In this document: piece after piece, positions 1-9,261 of the stretch
Numbering within the stretch: position 1 is the first letter of the stretch
Layout: each line of letters starts with the position of its first letter
From: Desertivirga brevis
GTDB taxonomy: Bacteria; Bacteroidota; Bacteroidia; Sphingobacteriales; Sphingobacteriaceae
Length of the DNA: 64,000 nucleotides
Reading direction: 5' to 3'
NCBI RefSeq assembly: GCF_017355835.1
Contig: NZ_JAFEWF010000005.1
Span: 62,001 to 126,000, forward strand
The notes under the pieces: generated by a model
Told to the model about the DNA's origin: nothing
Database searches by the model: none
What the model saw: the letters and a program-made list of their open reading frames with translations, nothing else
Position numbers and translations under genes: made by a program

Positions 1-1091
1 TTGCAGATGCAAACCTTCCTCTTGAGTATCAGGATTCTGAGTACGGACGGGCAACCAAAGGGGCTGCTTATGCACTACGCGCACGATTACTGTTATTAGC
101 CGCAAGTCCTTTACATAACCCTGAGAATGACCGGGCTAAATGGTCTGCTGCTGCTGCTGCCGCGCGCCGTTTGATGGTTGATCTGAATAATGAAAGGACT
201 GTTCCTTATACACTCACAGGAACAGACTATAATCAGTTGCTTAATTATGCAAGATCTGACGAGTATATCATGATCAAACCGCGCAATGCGAGAAGCCGTG
301 AGGGAATGTTAGTAGATTTCGTTATGTCGCCCCGCTCAGGGGGAGCTCAAGGCACCTTAAATCCTTCTCAAAACCATGTGGATCTGTATGAGATGCAGGC
401 AACTGGTTTACCTATCTCAAATCCTGCATCAGGATACTCAGCACAAAACCCATATGCTGGCCGCGATCCCAGGTTCTATGCTAATATCTTGTATAATGAC
501 CGCCCATGGCAAGGATGGAGGATAGATATGTGGTCTCAGCACCCAACCGAGTCTGACTTTGTAGAAGGTAGCGTAAAGCATACTGTTACCGGCTATTACT
601 GCCGCAAGTTCTGGCCTGAAGCTTACAAGGCTAACGCTACTAACCAGGCTTTTATCAACTATATATTTTTCAGATATGGTGAAGTACTGCTTAATTATGC
701 GGAAGCGCAAAATGAAGCATTGGATGCTCCAGACGCGAGCGTTTACCAGGCTATAAAGCAGATAAGAGATCGTGCAGGAATGCCTGAACTGCCTGCAAGT
801 CTCACTAAAGAGGAGATGAGACAGCGCATACGTAACGAACGGGCAGTTGAGTTGGCCTTCGAAGACATTCGATGGTATGATTTGCTCCGGTGGAGAGCAG
901 CCGATGTAATTACCCAACCTATGCGAGCCGTCAGGGTAACAAGGAACAGTAACGGCAGATTTACTTATACATGTATCACGCTTCCTGAAAGTTACCAGAA
1001 AAGGCACGAGAGTTATATGGACTTATATCCCTTCCCACGAAATGAGGTCTATAAAAGTAACGGGAAGTTGATTCAGAATCCGGGATGGTAA
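1..1091 (+). CDS. SusD/RagB-family outer-membrane glycan-binding lipoprotein, 5' end outside the window
   Basis: The reading frame is open from base 3, so the gene begins upstream of the window; the lipobox and N-terminal TPR helices are missing. The visible part is the C-terminal SusD region. It starts with the conserved GRATKGAA and LAASPLHNP segments, followed by RDPRFY, FFRYGEVLLNYAEAQNEA, IRDRAG and NERAVELAFEDIRWYDLLRW, all typical of SusD. SusD proteins sit on the cell surface as a lid on a SusC porin and capture oligosaccharides. The gene lies 24 bp before a SusC gene, and a second SusD follows, so it is the SusD of a first SusC/SusD pair in a tandem arrangement. The segment around the GRATK motif resembles the second SusD, which suggests duplication. 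Family assignment is secure; the substrate is not visible. Confidence 0.93.
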   Translation, partial: ADANLPLEYQDSEYGRATKGAAYALRARLLLLAASPLHNPENDRAKWSAAAAAARRLMVDLNNERTVPYTLTGTDYNQLLNYARSDEYIMIKPRNARSREGMLVDFVMSPRSGGAQGTLNPSQNHVDLYEMQATGLPISNPASGYSAQNPYAGRDPRFYANILYNDRPWQGWRIDMWSQHPTESDFVEGSVKHTVTGYYCRKFWPEAYKANATNQAFINYIFFRYGEVLLNYAEAQNEALDAPDASVYQAIKQIRDRAGMPELPASLTKEEMRQRIRNERAVELAFEDIRWYDLLRWRAADVITQPMRAVRVTRNSNGRFTYTCITLPESYQKRHESYMDLYPFPRNEVYKSNGKLIQNPGW

Positions 1092-1115
1092 TCAGGAATT
1101 CTTAAACGCAGTACA

Positions 1116-4100
1116 ATGAAATTCAAAGTTATAATCTATATCCTGCTGTGCAGCTTCTTTTACAGCTTCAGCAGCAAAGCTCAGAATGCTGCCAAACCTA
1201 TCAGTGTGTCAGGTAAGGTAGCAGATGCGGATGGAAAACCATTGGAAGGAGTAAACATTCTTATCCAGGAAAAGAAAACAAACACAGTAACGTCGACCGA
1301 CGGAAGTTTTGAGATTAGCGCCCTTAATACAGATGTTATCATCCTTAAAAAAACCGGATACATCACCGCAGAGCGTCGTGTGCTGGATGGTAAAGATCTA
1401 CGTGTTACCCTACAGCAAGCTTTAATAGATGCCGGCGACGATGACAATGTCTTTATCCCTTTTGGGGTTCGCAAAAAAAGATATGTTTCCGCCTCTATAA
1501 GCACAGTTGCAGGTTCCGACCTTCCAAAGCTTCCTTTATCGTCGTTACCAAATACTTTGGCTGGAAGATTGCCGGGACTGTATGTGCAGCAGATGGGTTC
1601 TCGCCCTGGTATTGATGATGCATCCTTCACTATTCGCGGTCGCTCATCTTATAACAGTAATCAGCCTCCTCTTATCCTGGTTGACGGGATTGAACGGAGT
1701 TTTGATAATATGGATGTGAACGAGGTAGAAAGCATCAGCGTATTAAAGGATGCTGCCTCCATTTCCTGGTACGGAATGCGCGGAGCTAATGGTATTATTT
1801 ATGTAACAACCAAACGTGGTAATCCTTCTGCAACCCGTTTCACATTTGATGCGCAGGGAGGTGTGCAAACGCCGGTATACACATCAAAAACACTTGATTC
1901 TTATACCTATGCGTCCTTATATAACCAGGCGCTGGCTAATGATGGAAACGCACCTTTATATACAAGTACGCAACTAGATGCCTATGCCACCGGCTCAGAC
2001 CCTCTGCGCTATCCAAATAACAATTACAGTAGTATGTTTCTGAAGGATGCGTCCAGTGTGCAGCGATACGTTGCAACAGTAAGCGGAGGGAATGCTTTTG
2101 CCAGGTACTACGTATTGCTTAATCACATGAATCAGAATGGTTTGTTTGATAATGCCCGTACAGATAAGTACAAAACAAATGCAAATTACCAGAAGTATAA
2201 CTTTAGGACCAACCTGGATCTACACATCACTAAAACTCTCGACGCTACGATCGATTTTGGAGGTCGCTCAGAAGTGATAAGATATCCATCTTCAGGTGTT
2301 CAAACCTTTATGGAGACTATCAATACCCTTCCTCCAAATGCCTTTCCATTAACCAATGCCGATGGTTCCTACGGTGGATCAGATCTATTCAGGAATACCC
2401 CCCTGGCAATGCTCCAAAGCAGTGGTAATATTAACGACCAGTCAAGAACCCTGCTCGCTACTATCAGCGCTAAGCAGAAACTTAACTTCCTGCCTGGCCT
2501 GTCGGCTAATATTCTTTACAGCTACGACATTATAGGAACCTACCAGTATGGAATAAGACAAACCTACGAGATCTTTAGTCAGGCCACAGATGGTACATAC
2601 CAGAGGATTGGTACCGCAGAGAATGGCCCGATAGAATACCGGGATAACACCTTCGGAGGTAATCTCCGTAATAACGAGTTCTGGTTTGGATTTGACTATG
2701 ACAACACCTTTGGCAAGCACGGCGTTAATTTCTCGACCAGACTTCATCGCACGGTTCAGGCTGCTCCCAATGTACTTGAGACACGTCATGAGGGCATATC
2801 CAATCGCTTGTCGTATGTTTACAAATCACGTTATTTTGCTGATTTCGTTGCTGCTTATACCGGATCTGAAAGATACGCTCCAGGCCGGAGGTTTGGTTTC
2901 TTTCCTGCAGTCTCAGCTGGCTGGATCGTTTCAGATGAAAGTTTCTTCAAACCTGTTTCTTCTGTACTGAACTACCTCAAGTTTCGCGGCTCATATGGTA
3001 TTGTGGGAAGCGACGATATGGGTGTCAGGAGAGGAGCTTTCAATGACTTCTATAATCGCACAGGTACTGGCTATAATTTTGGAACAGGCTATAGTAATGC
3101 AAATGGTGCCGCCGAGATCAGTTTAAGTAATCCTTTTCTTACCTGGGAAAAGGCTAAGAAATCCAGTATTGGTTTAGATGCGCGTCTTCTTAAACAAACC
3201 CTAAATATCTCTTTTGATTACTTTAATGAAGACAGAGAAGACCTGCTGACTAACGACTTATCACCTCGGGTCCTTGGAATTGGTCGCATTCAGGTAAACA
3301 AGGGAGAAGCAAATTATAAAGGTTTTGAAACAGCAGCAAGCTATGTCAGAACTGTTAATAAAGTAACGTTTGCATTAAATGGAAACTTTACCAGGGTGAA
3401 AAGCAAGATCCTTGCATTGAACGAAGCTCCGGGATTACCTGCTTACCAGAGCGAAATTGGTCGTAATGTAGGGCGTTTAGCACTGTTCAATCGCGAAAAT
3501 GATGTAGACTATCAGCGTATGTTCCTGGTATCCGACGGACTTTTCCGCACACAGGAAGAGATCGACAACGCACCTTCCCATACTTTTGGTGGAGGCGCAA
3601 GAATTGGAGATATCCGGTATAAAGATATGAACGGCGATAACAGGATAGATGCCAACGATATGGTCGCTTCTGATTATGCCGATATGCCCCGTTCTTACTA
3701 CGGTTTCGGACTCTCCCTTAAGTTCAAAGGATTTGATCTCTCTGCAAATTTCCAGGGCGTTGAAGGACGCACCGTTTCTATAGCTAACATTGTAAATAGC
3801 GGCACTAATAATAATGGCTATATCAACCAGTTCTCCGCACAGAGATGGACGGCGGAAACTGCAGAAACTGCTATTTACCCAAGGCTTTCTATCGCTAACA
3901 GATCTAATAATACTCAGGCGTCCGACTTCTGGCTTCGCTCGGGTGATTATATGCGCCTGAAAGTAGCAGAGCTTGGTTATAGTTTCCCAGCGGAAAGTAT
4001 TTTACGAAACAATCGCATCCGTGCGCTAAGATTCTATCTTACCGGATTCAATTTGTTAACCTTTAGCTCTTTGAATAAATTAAACATAGATCCCGAAATG

Positions 4101-4172
4101 CCTACTTCAGGGTATAATGCCTCTTATCCTTACGTGCGGACATTTTCAGCTGGCCTTAACCTAACTTTCTAA
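1116..4172 (+). CDS. SusC/RagA-family TonB-linked outer membrane receptor
   Basis: A 1018-residue TonB-dependent transporter that imports oligosaccharides across the outer membrane together with its SusD partner. The signal peptide is residues 1-22 (cleavage near SKA-Q). A carboxypeptidase-regulatory-like beta domain follows at about 28-105 (VSGKVADADGKPLEGVNI). The plug is at about 115-240 and shows the SusC signature with IRGRSS, LILVDGIER and the VESISVLKDAAS segment ending in GANGIIYVTTKRG. The rest is the beta-barrel, closing with an aromatic LTF C-terminus. Length is normal for the family. The next gene (SusD) starts 11 bp downstream, and the gene lies 24 bp after the upstream SusD, so all are probably one transcript. 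No N-terminal STN domain is seen, so signalling to an anti-sigma factor is not indicated here. Confidence 0.95.
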   Translation: MKFKVIIYILLCSFFYSFSSKAQNAAKPISVSGKVADADGKPLEGVNILIQEKKTNTVTSTDGSFEISALNTDVIILKKTGYITAERRVLDGKDLRVTLQQALIDAGDDDNVFIPFGVRKKRYVSASISTVAGSDLPKLPLSSLPNTLAGRLPGLYVQQMGSRPGIDDASFTIRGRSSYNSNQPPLILVDGIERSFDNMDVNEVESISVLKDAASISWYGMRGANGIIYVTTKRGNPSATRFTFDAQGGVQTPVYTSKTLDSYTYASLYNQALANDGNAPLYTSTQLDAYATGSDPLRYPNNNYSSMFLKDASSVQRYVATVSGGNAFARYYVLLNHMNQNGLFDNARTDKYKTNANYQKYNFRTNLDLHITKTLDATIDFGGRSEVIRYPSSGVQTFMETINTLPPNAFPLTNADGSYGGSDLFRNTPLAMLQSSGNINDQSRTLLATISAKQKLNFLPGLSANILYSYDIIGTYQYGIRQTYEIFSQATDGTYQRIGTAENGPIEYRDNTFGGNLRNNEFWFGFDYDNTFGKHGVNFSTRLHRTVQAAPNVLETRHEGISNRLSYVYKSRYFADFVAAYTGSERYAPGRRFGFFPAVSAGWIVSDESFFKPVSSVLNYLKFRGSYGIVGSDDMGVRRGAFNDFYNRTGTGYNFGTGYSNANGAAEISLSNPFLTWEKAKKSSIGLDARLLKQTLNISFDYFNEDREDLLTNDLSPRVLGIGRIQVNKGEANYKGFETAASYVRTVNKVTFALNGNFTRVKSKILALNEAPGLPAYQSEIGRNVGRLALFNRENDVDYQRMFLVSDGLFRTQEEIDNAPSHTFGGGARIGDIRYKDMNGDNRIDANDMVASDYADMPRSYYGFGLSLKFKGFDLSANFQGVEGRTVSIANIVNSGTNNNGYINQFSAQRWTAETAETAIYPRLSIANRSNNTQASDFWLRSGDYMRLKVAELGYSFPAESILRNNRIRALRFYLTGFNLLTFSSLNKLNIDPEMPTSGYNASYPYVRTFSAGLNLTF

Positions 4173-4183
4173 ATCCAAGGAAT

Positions 4184-5923
4184 ATGAAAACAAGAAATTT
4201 AAAACTCGCCATACTACTTTTCCCATTCCTGATAGCAGGCTGTGAGAAATCAGATTTCCTGAACGACGGAAAGGACACAGGTGGCAATGAGGTAACCGAA
4301 GAGCAGTTTTGGAATCATCGCGACTGGCCGCGGAATTTCCTGAATAGTGCTTATTCACACCTTCCGGATGAATATAACCTTGATGGAGATGGAGCATTAT
4401 TGGCTTCAGCATCTGATGAAGCCGTTAACTCGAATCCAAACTCTTCGGTTAATTGGATCAATAACGGCTCTTGGGGACCAGGGCGCACCTTCAACGATGT
4501 GTATGCTGATATGTATGAAGGAATTCGTAAAACCAATGTGTTTTTGGAAAATATTGAAAGAGCAAAGGCCATCGTTCCGGTGAAGGAGGAGGCTACCGAG
4601 GAACTTAACGAGAACAGTTACGGCCGTACTATTGAGCGACTCAAAGGACAAGCTTATTTTTTAAGAGCATTCTATCACTTTGAACTCTTGAAACGCTACG
4701 GTGGAGTCCCTGTACTCAACCGTTCTTTTGAGGCCTCCGAGGATCCTAATGTTCCTAAAAACGAGTATGATGAAGTGGTACGACAGATCGTAATGGATTG
4801 CGATTCGGCAGCTACACGTCTTCCTTTGTGGCACGGTACCTGGGATGCTGCTTTCCGCGGCCGGGCAACCAAAGCTGCTGCTCAGGCCCTTAAGTCCCGA
4901 ACACTATTATATGCTGCAAGTCCTCTAAACAATGAGAATAATTCCCAGGAAAAGTGGCAGGCTGCTGCGCAGGCTACTCGCGACTTTATCCTTGATGCGG
5001 CAGGAGCAAATTCGCACAGGATCCATAGCAACTATAGCCAGGTCTTCACCCAGGTCTACAATCCGGAATATATCTTTGGTACCAGGGTCGACAACCGTAA
5101 CGACATCGAAGCTAATAATGCACCCGTAAGCTACAACGGAGGAAAAGGCCGTACCAACCCCACTCAGGAAATGGTAGATGCATTCGAGGTGAAAGTTGGC
5201 AATAACAGCTACGCAATTTCAGACCCTGCTTCAGGATATACAGATCAAAACCTCACCTTGAACCGCGATCCCCGACTAGCTCTGAGTGTTATTATTAATG
5301 GGTCTAGCTGGAAAGGAACACCTTTGGTAGAAACCTTTGTTGGCGGGAAGGATGGTTTGAATGGTGGGGTGAATTACACAAGGTCTGGCTACTACCTGCG
5401 TAAGTTTATGCAATCGGCAGTGAATTATAATGTCACTCCAGCAAGTAATGCCCGTCGCCCATGGATCTTGTTTCGCTACGCCGAAATTCTCTTAAATTAT
5501 GCTGAAGCTGTAAACGAATTGGCAGGACCAGATGCTTTACCAACAGCTTCCGATGCGAAAGCTTTTCCGCTTACGGCCCGTGCGGCAATTAATCAGGTGC
5601 GGGCACGTACAGGGATTGCGATGCCTCCCATACCAATAGGTCTGTCGAAGGATGCAATGCGTGAACGGATAAAGAATGAACGCCGGGTGGAGCTTTGTTT
5701 TGAAGGACACAGGTTTTATGATGTTCGTAGGTGGAAGGAGGGCGAAAAGTACCTGAATAAGCCAGTTACAGGTATGCGCATTACTAAGAACGCTAACAAT
5801 ACCTTCAATTATCAACGTTTCCCAATTGAAACACGTGTCTTTGAAGAAAAGAATTATCGCTTCCCATTCTCCCTGACAGACATTAACAGGCAGCCCGCCT
5901 TAATTCAAAATAAAGGCTATTAA
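4184..5923 (+). CDS. SusD/RagB-family outer-membrane glycan-binding lipoprotein
   Basis: A 579-residue SusD homologue. The N-terminus has a hydrophobic stretch and a lipobox (LIAGC, Cys20), so it is a surface lipoprotein. The N-terminal SusD helices carry GQAYFLRAFYHFELLKRYGG, the standard SusD-like motif. The C-terminal half has GRATKAAA, YAASPLNN, RDPRLAL, FRYAEILLNYAEAVNEL and NERRVELCFEGHRFYDVRRW. It pairs with the SusC 11 bp upstream. The gap to the GH2 gene downstream is 54 bp, so co-transcription with the hydrolases is likely. It resembles the truncated SusD at the window start but is not identical. The locus therefore has two transport pairs, perhaps for different oligomers of one glycan. 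Confidence 0.95.
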   Translation: MKTRNLKLAILLFPFLIAGCEKSDFLNDGKDTGGNEVTEEQFWNHRDWPRNFLNSAYSHLPDEYNLDGDGALLASASDEAVNSNPNSSVNWINNGSWGPGRTFNDVYADMYEGIRKTNVFLENIERAKAIVPVKEEATEELNENSYGRTIERLKGQAYFLRAFYHFELLKRYGGVPVLNRSFEASEDPNVPKNEYDEVVRQIVMDCDSAATRLPLWHGTWDAAFRGRATKAAAQALKSRTLLYAASPLNNENNSQEKWQAAAQATRDFILDAAGANSHRIHSNYSQVFTQVYNPEYIFGTRVDNRNDIEANNAPVSYNGGKGRTNPTQEMVDAFEVKVGNNSYAISDPASGYTDQNLTLNRDPRLALSVIINGSSWKGTPLVETFVGGKDGLNGGVNYTRSGYYLRKFMQSAVNYNVTPASNARRPWILFRYAEILLNYAEAVNELAGPDALPTASDAKAFPLTARAAINQVRARTGIAMPPIPIGLSKDAMRERIKNERRVELCFEGHRFYDVRRWKEGEKYLNKPVTGMRITKNANNTFNYQRFPIETRVFEEKNYRFPFSLTDINRQPALIQNKGY

Positions 5924-5977
5924 TACTATAAGCACATTCAATAAACAACACACTTATATCGCTGAAATACTCTTATT

Positions 5978-7837
5978 ATGAAAATTAAAAGTTTTTTTTT
6001 ATTGCTGCTTGCATTTACACTTACCGGGCACCTTGCACTTGCTCAGGGTTCGCTTATTCAGAATATTAAAGCCAGACAGATCCAGAGCCTTAATGGCCGC
6101 TGGAACTATATAGTCGATCCGTACGAAAATGGCTTCTATGATTACAGGAGAGAGGCATTTGATCAGACATCATCTGGCAAGGGTGGTTTCTACGACGACA
6201 AAAAGCCGAAAGATAAATCAGAACTTGTAGAATACGATTTTGATTTTTCACCGACCCTGAATGTTCCGGGCGACTGGAATTCCCAGGTGGAGAAACTGGA
6301 AATGTACGAGGGCACAGTTTGGTATCGTCGAAAATTTTCAGCTTCACCTAAAAAAGATAAAAAGTATTTCATTTATTTTGGTGCTGTAAACTACGAAGCC
6401 CATGTTTACCTTAACGGCAAAAAGCTGGGTATTCATAAAGGGGGATTTACACCCTTTCAGTTTGAAGTTACCAAACTTCTGCAAGAAGGAAATAATTCGC
6501 TTGTTGTGAAGGCTGACAATACCCGCAGGCAGGATGAAATTCCGACGATAAATACCGACTGGTGGAATTACGGAGGAATAACACGTGATGTTTTCCTTGC
6601 AGAGTTGCCTCAAACTTATATTGCTGATTATAAAGTCCAGCTGGCAATGCAGAACGAAGATATTATAGAAGCATCAGTGATACTGGCAGGTGCTGCAAAG
6701 TCACAATCCGTTAGCATTAAAATCCCTGAGCTTGGCATAAACACCTCAGCTAAAACAGACACTGCAGGGAAGATTTCTCTCAGCATTCCTGTGAAAAAAA
6801 TAAGTTATTGGTCTCCCGAGAACCCTAAACTATATAACATTACTATCTCGTCGGGCTCTGAGAATTTGAAAGACCGGGTTGGCTTCAGAACTATTGAAAC
6901 ACGGGGAAAAGACATCCTGTTAAACGGAAAATCAATCTTTCTTCGGGGCATTTCCATTCACGATGAGAATCCTCTTTTGTCGGGTCGTCTGCGTTCTGAG
7001 GGTGATATGCGTATGATGCTGCAATGGGCAAAAGAATTGAACTGCAATTACGTTCGTTTAGCTCATTATCCTCACAGTGAAGACATGGTACGTTTGGCAG
7101 ATGAAATGGGACTGCTTGTTTGGGCTGAGGTTCCGGTTTATTGGACTATCTCATGGAAGAATTCCGATACTTACGCTAATGCTGAAAAGCAGATGGGCGA
7201 CCTGATCCACCGGGATAAGAATCGCGCCAGCGTTATTGTCTGGTCTATAGGAAACGAAACACCATTGAGCGAACCACGCCACCAATTTATGGGTAACCTG
7301 GCAGCTTTTGCCCGTTCTCAGGATAATACACGTTTGGTAGCAGCTGCCCTTGAAGTGCACCGTAATGGTACAGAGGTAATTGTAAACGATGTACTGGGCG
7401 AGAAGCTTGATTTGGTAAGCTTCAATGAGTACGCTGGCTGGTACTGGGGAGGCACACCAAAAGAGATCACTAAATATCACTTCAATATTAAGTACAACAA
7501 GCCTGTGGTGATCACGGAATTTGGAGGAGATGCGCTTGCTGGTTTTCACGCGGATGAAGACACACGTTGGTCTGAAGAATATCAGGAAGCCTTATACAAA
7601 AATCAAATCACAATGCTTAAAACCATTGATGGTTTGCGAGGAATGACACCATGGATCCTTACAGATTTCAAATCTCCGAGAAGACAACACCCTGTCTATC
7701 AAAATTTCTGGAATCGCAAAGGACTTCTTTCCGAAACCGGCGAGAAGAAGAAGGCATTCTTCGTCTTACAGTCTTTCTATACTCAAATGGCAGAAAAATA
7801 TAGTAGTCAGAGTAGAAGTTTAAGCGCAGTTAAATAA
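5978..7837 (+). CDS. Glycoside hydrolase family 2, probable secreted beta-glucuronidase
   Basis: A 619-residue GH2 enzyme with a signal peptide (residues 1-22, ending LALA-Q). Domain order is a jelly-roll sugar-binding domain (about 35-210), an immunoglobulin-like sandwich (about 212-308) and a TIM barrel (about 310-610). The acid/base is Glu427 in WSIGNE and the nucleophile is Glu514 in VITEFGGD. Near the C-terminus, Asn579-Arg-Lys581 (NRKG) matches the N-x-K motif that in E. coli UidA (NKKG) binds the glucuronate carboxylate. I therefore favour beta-glucuronidase over beta-galactosidase. It lacks the extra C-terminal domains of large GH2 galactosidases. It follows the SusC/SusD pair by 54 bp and precedes the next hydrolase by 10 bp. 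Function would be removal of terminal beta-GlcA in the periplasm. The GH2 call is firm; the specificity is inference from motif. Confidence 0.88.
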   Translation: MKIKSFFLLLLAFTLTGHLALAQGSLIQNIKARQIQSLNGRWNYIVDPYENGFYDYRREAFDQTSSGKGGFYDDKKPKDKSELVEYDFDFSPTLNVPGDWNSQVEKLEMYEGTVWYRRKFSASPKKDKKYFIYFGAVNYEAHVYLNGKKLGIHKGGFTPFQFEVTKLLQEGNNSLVVKADNTRRQDEIPTINTDWWNYGGITRDVFLAELPQTYIADYKVQLAMQNEDIIEASVILAGAAKSQSVSIKIPELGINTSAKTDTAGKISLSIPVKKISYWSPENPKLYNITISSGSENLKDRVGFRTIETRGKDILLNGKSIFLRGISIHDENPLLSGRLRSEGDMRMMLQWAKELNCNYVRLAHYPHSEDMVRLADEMGLLVWAEVPVYWTISWKNSDTYANAEKQMGDLIHRDKNRASVIVWSIGNETPLSEPRHQFMGNLAAFARSQDNTRLVAAALEVHRNGTEVIVNDVLGEKLDLVSFNEYAGWYWGGTPKEITKYHFNIKYNKPVVITEFGGDALAGFHADEDTRWSEEYQEALYKNQITMLKTIDGLRGMTPWILTDFKSPRRQHPVYQNFWNRKGLLSETGEKKKAFFVLQSFYTQMAEKYSSQSRSLSAVK

Positions 7838-7847
7838 GCCTTAATCA

Positions 7848-9260
7848 ATGAGGACAATCTTAACAGCAGCTGTTCTAGCCCTGTTACTACAGGCTTCAGC
7901 ACAAGATAGCACTGATTTTAAGCTTAAGGTAGCTGCAAGAAAGGGCATTAACCATGCTGATGGCAGTAATGATTTTACGGCTTACAAACAGTACTCCACA
8001 CGAAGTTTAAGCACGCTTAATGGCTACAACTTCAAACCACAGCGTCTTAGTAAGTACGGAGGGTGGCTGGATCATAGAACAAAAGCAACCGGATTCTTTC
8101 AGGTGAAAAAGATCGATGGCCGTTGGTGGGCTATCGATCCTGAAGGGTATTATTATTTACACAATGCCCTAAATGCGGTGAATATGGGAAAATCAGAGAG
8201 GAATCAGAAGGCCTTGAAAGATAATTTCGGTACGCCTGGAAACTGGATGAAAGAGACACTTCGGCTTCTGCTAAGCAACGGGTTTAACGGGGCTGGTGCA
8301 TGGTCAAATGTCGAGGCCATAAGAAAATCAGCCATCCAAAGCAAAAAGCCTTTGGCGTACACCATTAACCTCGATTTCATGAGTGCTTACGGTGATAAAA
8401 GAGGAGGAACATTTCAAGTGCCAGGCCATAAAGGCTACCCTAATAACGTGATCTTTTTATTCGATCCCGCATTTGAGGATTTTTGCAATGAATATGCAAA
8501 ACGCCTTATTCAGAACAAAGACGACAAAAATCTTTTCGGATATTTTTCGGATAACGAACTGCCTTTAAGCCTGAAAAACCTTGAGGGATATCTTACTTTG
8601 AAAGATCAGACTGATCCTGGATACCTTGCCGCTAGCACTTGGCTCGAAAAAAAGGGAATCCGTAAAGAGCAGATCAATGACGAGGTTCGATCAGAATTTC
8701 TGGAATATGCCGCCGACCGTTATTTCTCTATAGTTTCAAAGGCTATCCGCAAATACGACCCCAATCACCTTTACCTCGGATGTCGTTTCTATGGTGGGCA
8801 ACGCAATATTGCAGGACTGCAACGAGCGGTTGGAAGATATGCTGATGCGGTTTCTGTCAATTACTATAATCACTGGACGCCCAATATTTCCGAGATGAAG
8901 AAATGGGAAGAGTGGTCAGGGAAACCTTGCATTATCACCGAGTGGTATGTCAAAGGGGAGGACTCTGGTTTAGGGAACACTGCAGGAGCTGGTTGGATTG
9001 TAAAAACTCAGGAAGACCGCGGACTCTTCTATCAAAACTTTGTCCTCGGCCTGATTGAATCGAAAAGTTGCATTGGCTGGCACTGGTTTAAATACCTTGA
9101 CAATGATCCCACTCAAAAGAACGCTGAGCCCTCCAATACCAACGCGAACAAGGGAATTGTGAATAATGATTATCAGGAATACACACCCTTGATTCAGAAA
9201 TCGAAAGAACTGAACACACAAATGTACCCATTGACCGAATGGTTTGATAAGCATAATTAG
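7848..9260 (+). CDS. Secreted clan GH-A hydrolase, agarase-like (GH50-like)
   Basis: A 470-residue protein with a signal peptide (residues 1-18, ASA-Q). It has the pattern of retaining clan GH-A enzymes: Glu237 in YFSDNELP as likely acid/base and Glu365 in IITEWY as likely nucleophile. The segment WWAIDPEGYYY near residues 93-103 and GWHWFKYLDND at 410-420 are features I associate with Bacteroidota proteins annotated as agarase or GH50-like. The substrate is not established: its partners are a glucuronidase-type GH2 and a GH3, and no sulfatase or GH117 is seen, so a true agar pathway is not supported. The start is 10 bp after the GH2 stop, and the next gene begins 1 bp after this stop, so the three hydrolases form a tight operon. 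GH-A fold is likely; family number is uncertain. Confidence 0.7.
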   Translation: MRTILTAAVLALLLQASAQDSTDFKLKVAARKGINHADGSNDFTAYKQYSTRSLSTLNGYNFKPQRLSKYGGWLDHRTKATGFFQVKKIDGRWWAIDPEGYYYLHNALNAVNMGKSERNQKALKDNFGTPGNWMKETLRLLLSNGFNGAGAWSNVEAIRKSAIQSKKPLAYTINLDFMSAYGDKRGGTFQVPGHKGYPNNVIFLFDPAFEDFCNEYAKRLIQNKDDKNLFGYFSDNELPLSLKNLEGYLTLKDQTDPGYLAASTWLEKKGIRKEQINDEVRSEFLEYAADRYFSIVSKAIRKYDPNHLYLGCRFYGGQRNIAGLQRAVGRYADAVSVNYYNHWTPNISEMKKWEEWSGKPCIITEWYVKGEDSGLGNTAGAGWIVKTQEDRGLFYQNFVLGLIESKSCIGWHWFKYLDNDPTQKNAEPSNTNANKGIVNNDYQEYTPLIQKSKELNTQMYPLTEWFDKHN

Positions 9261-9261
9261 A

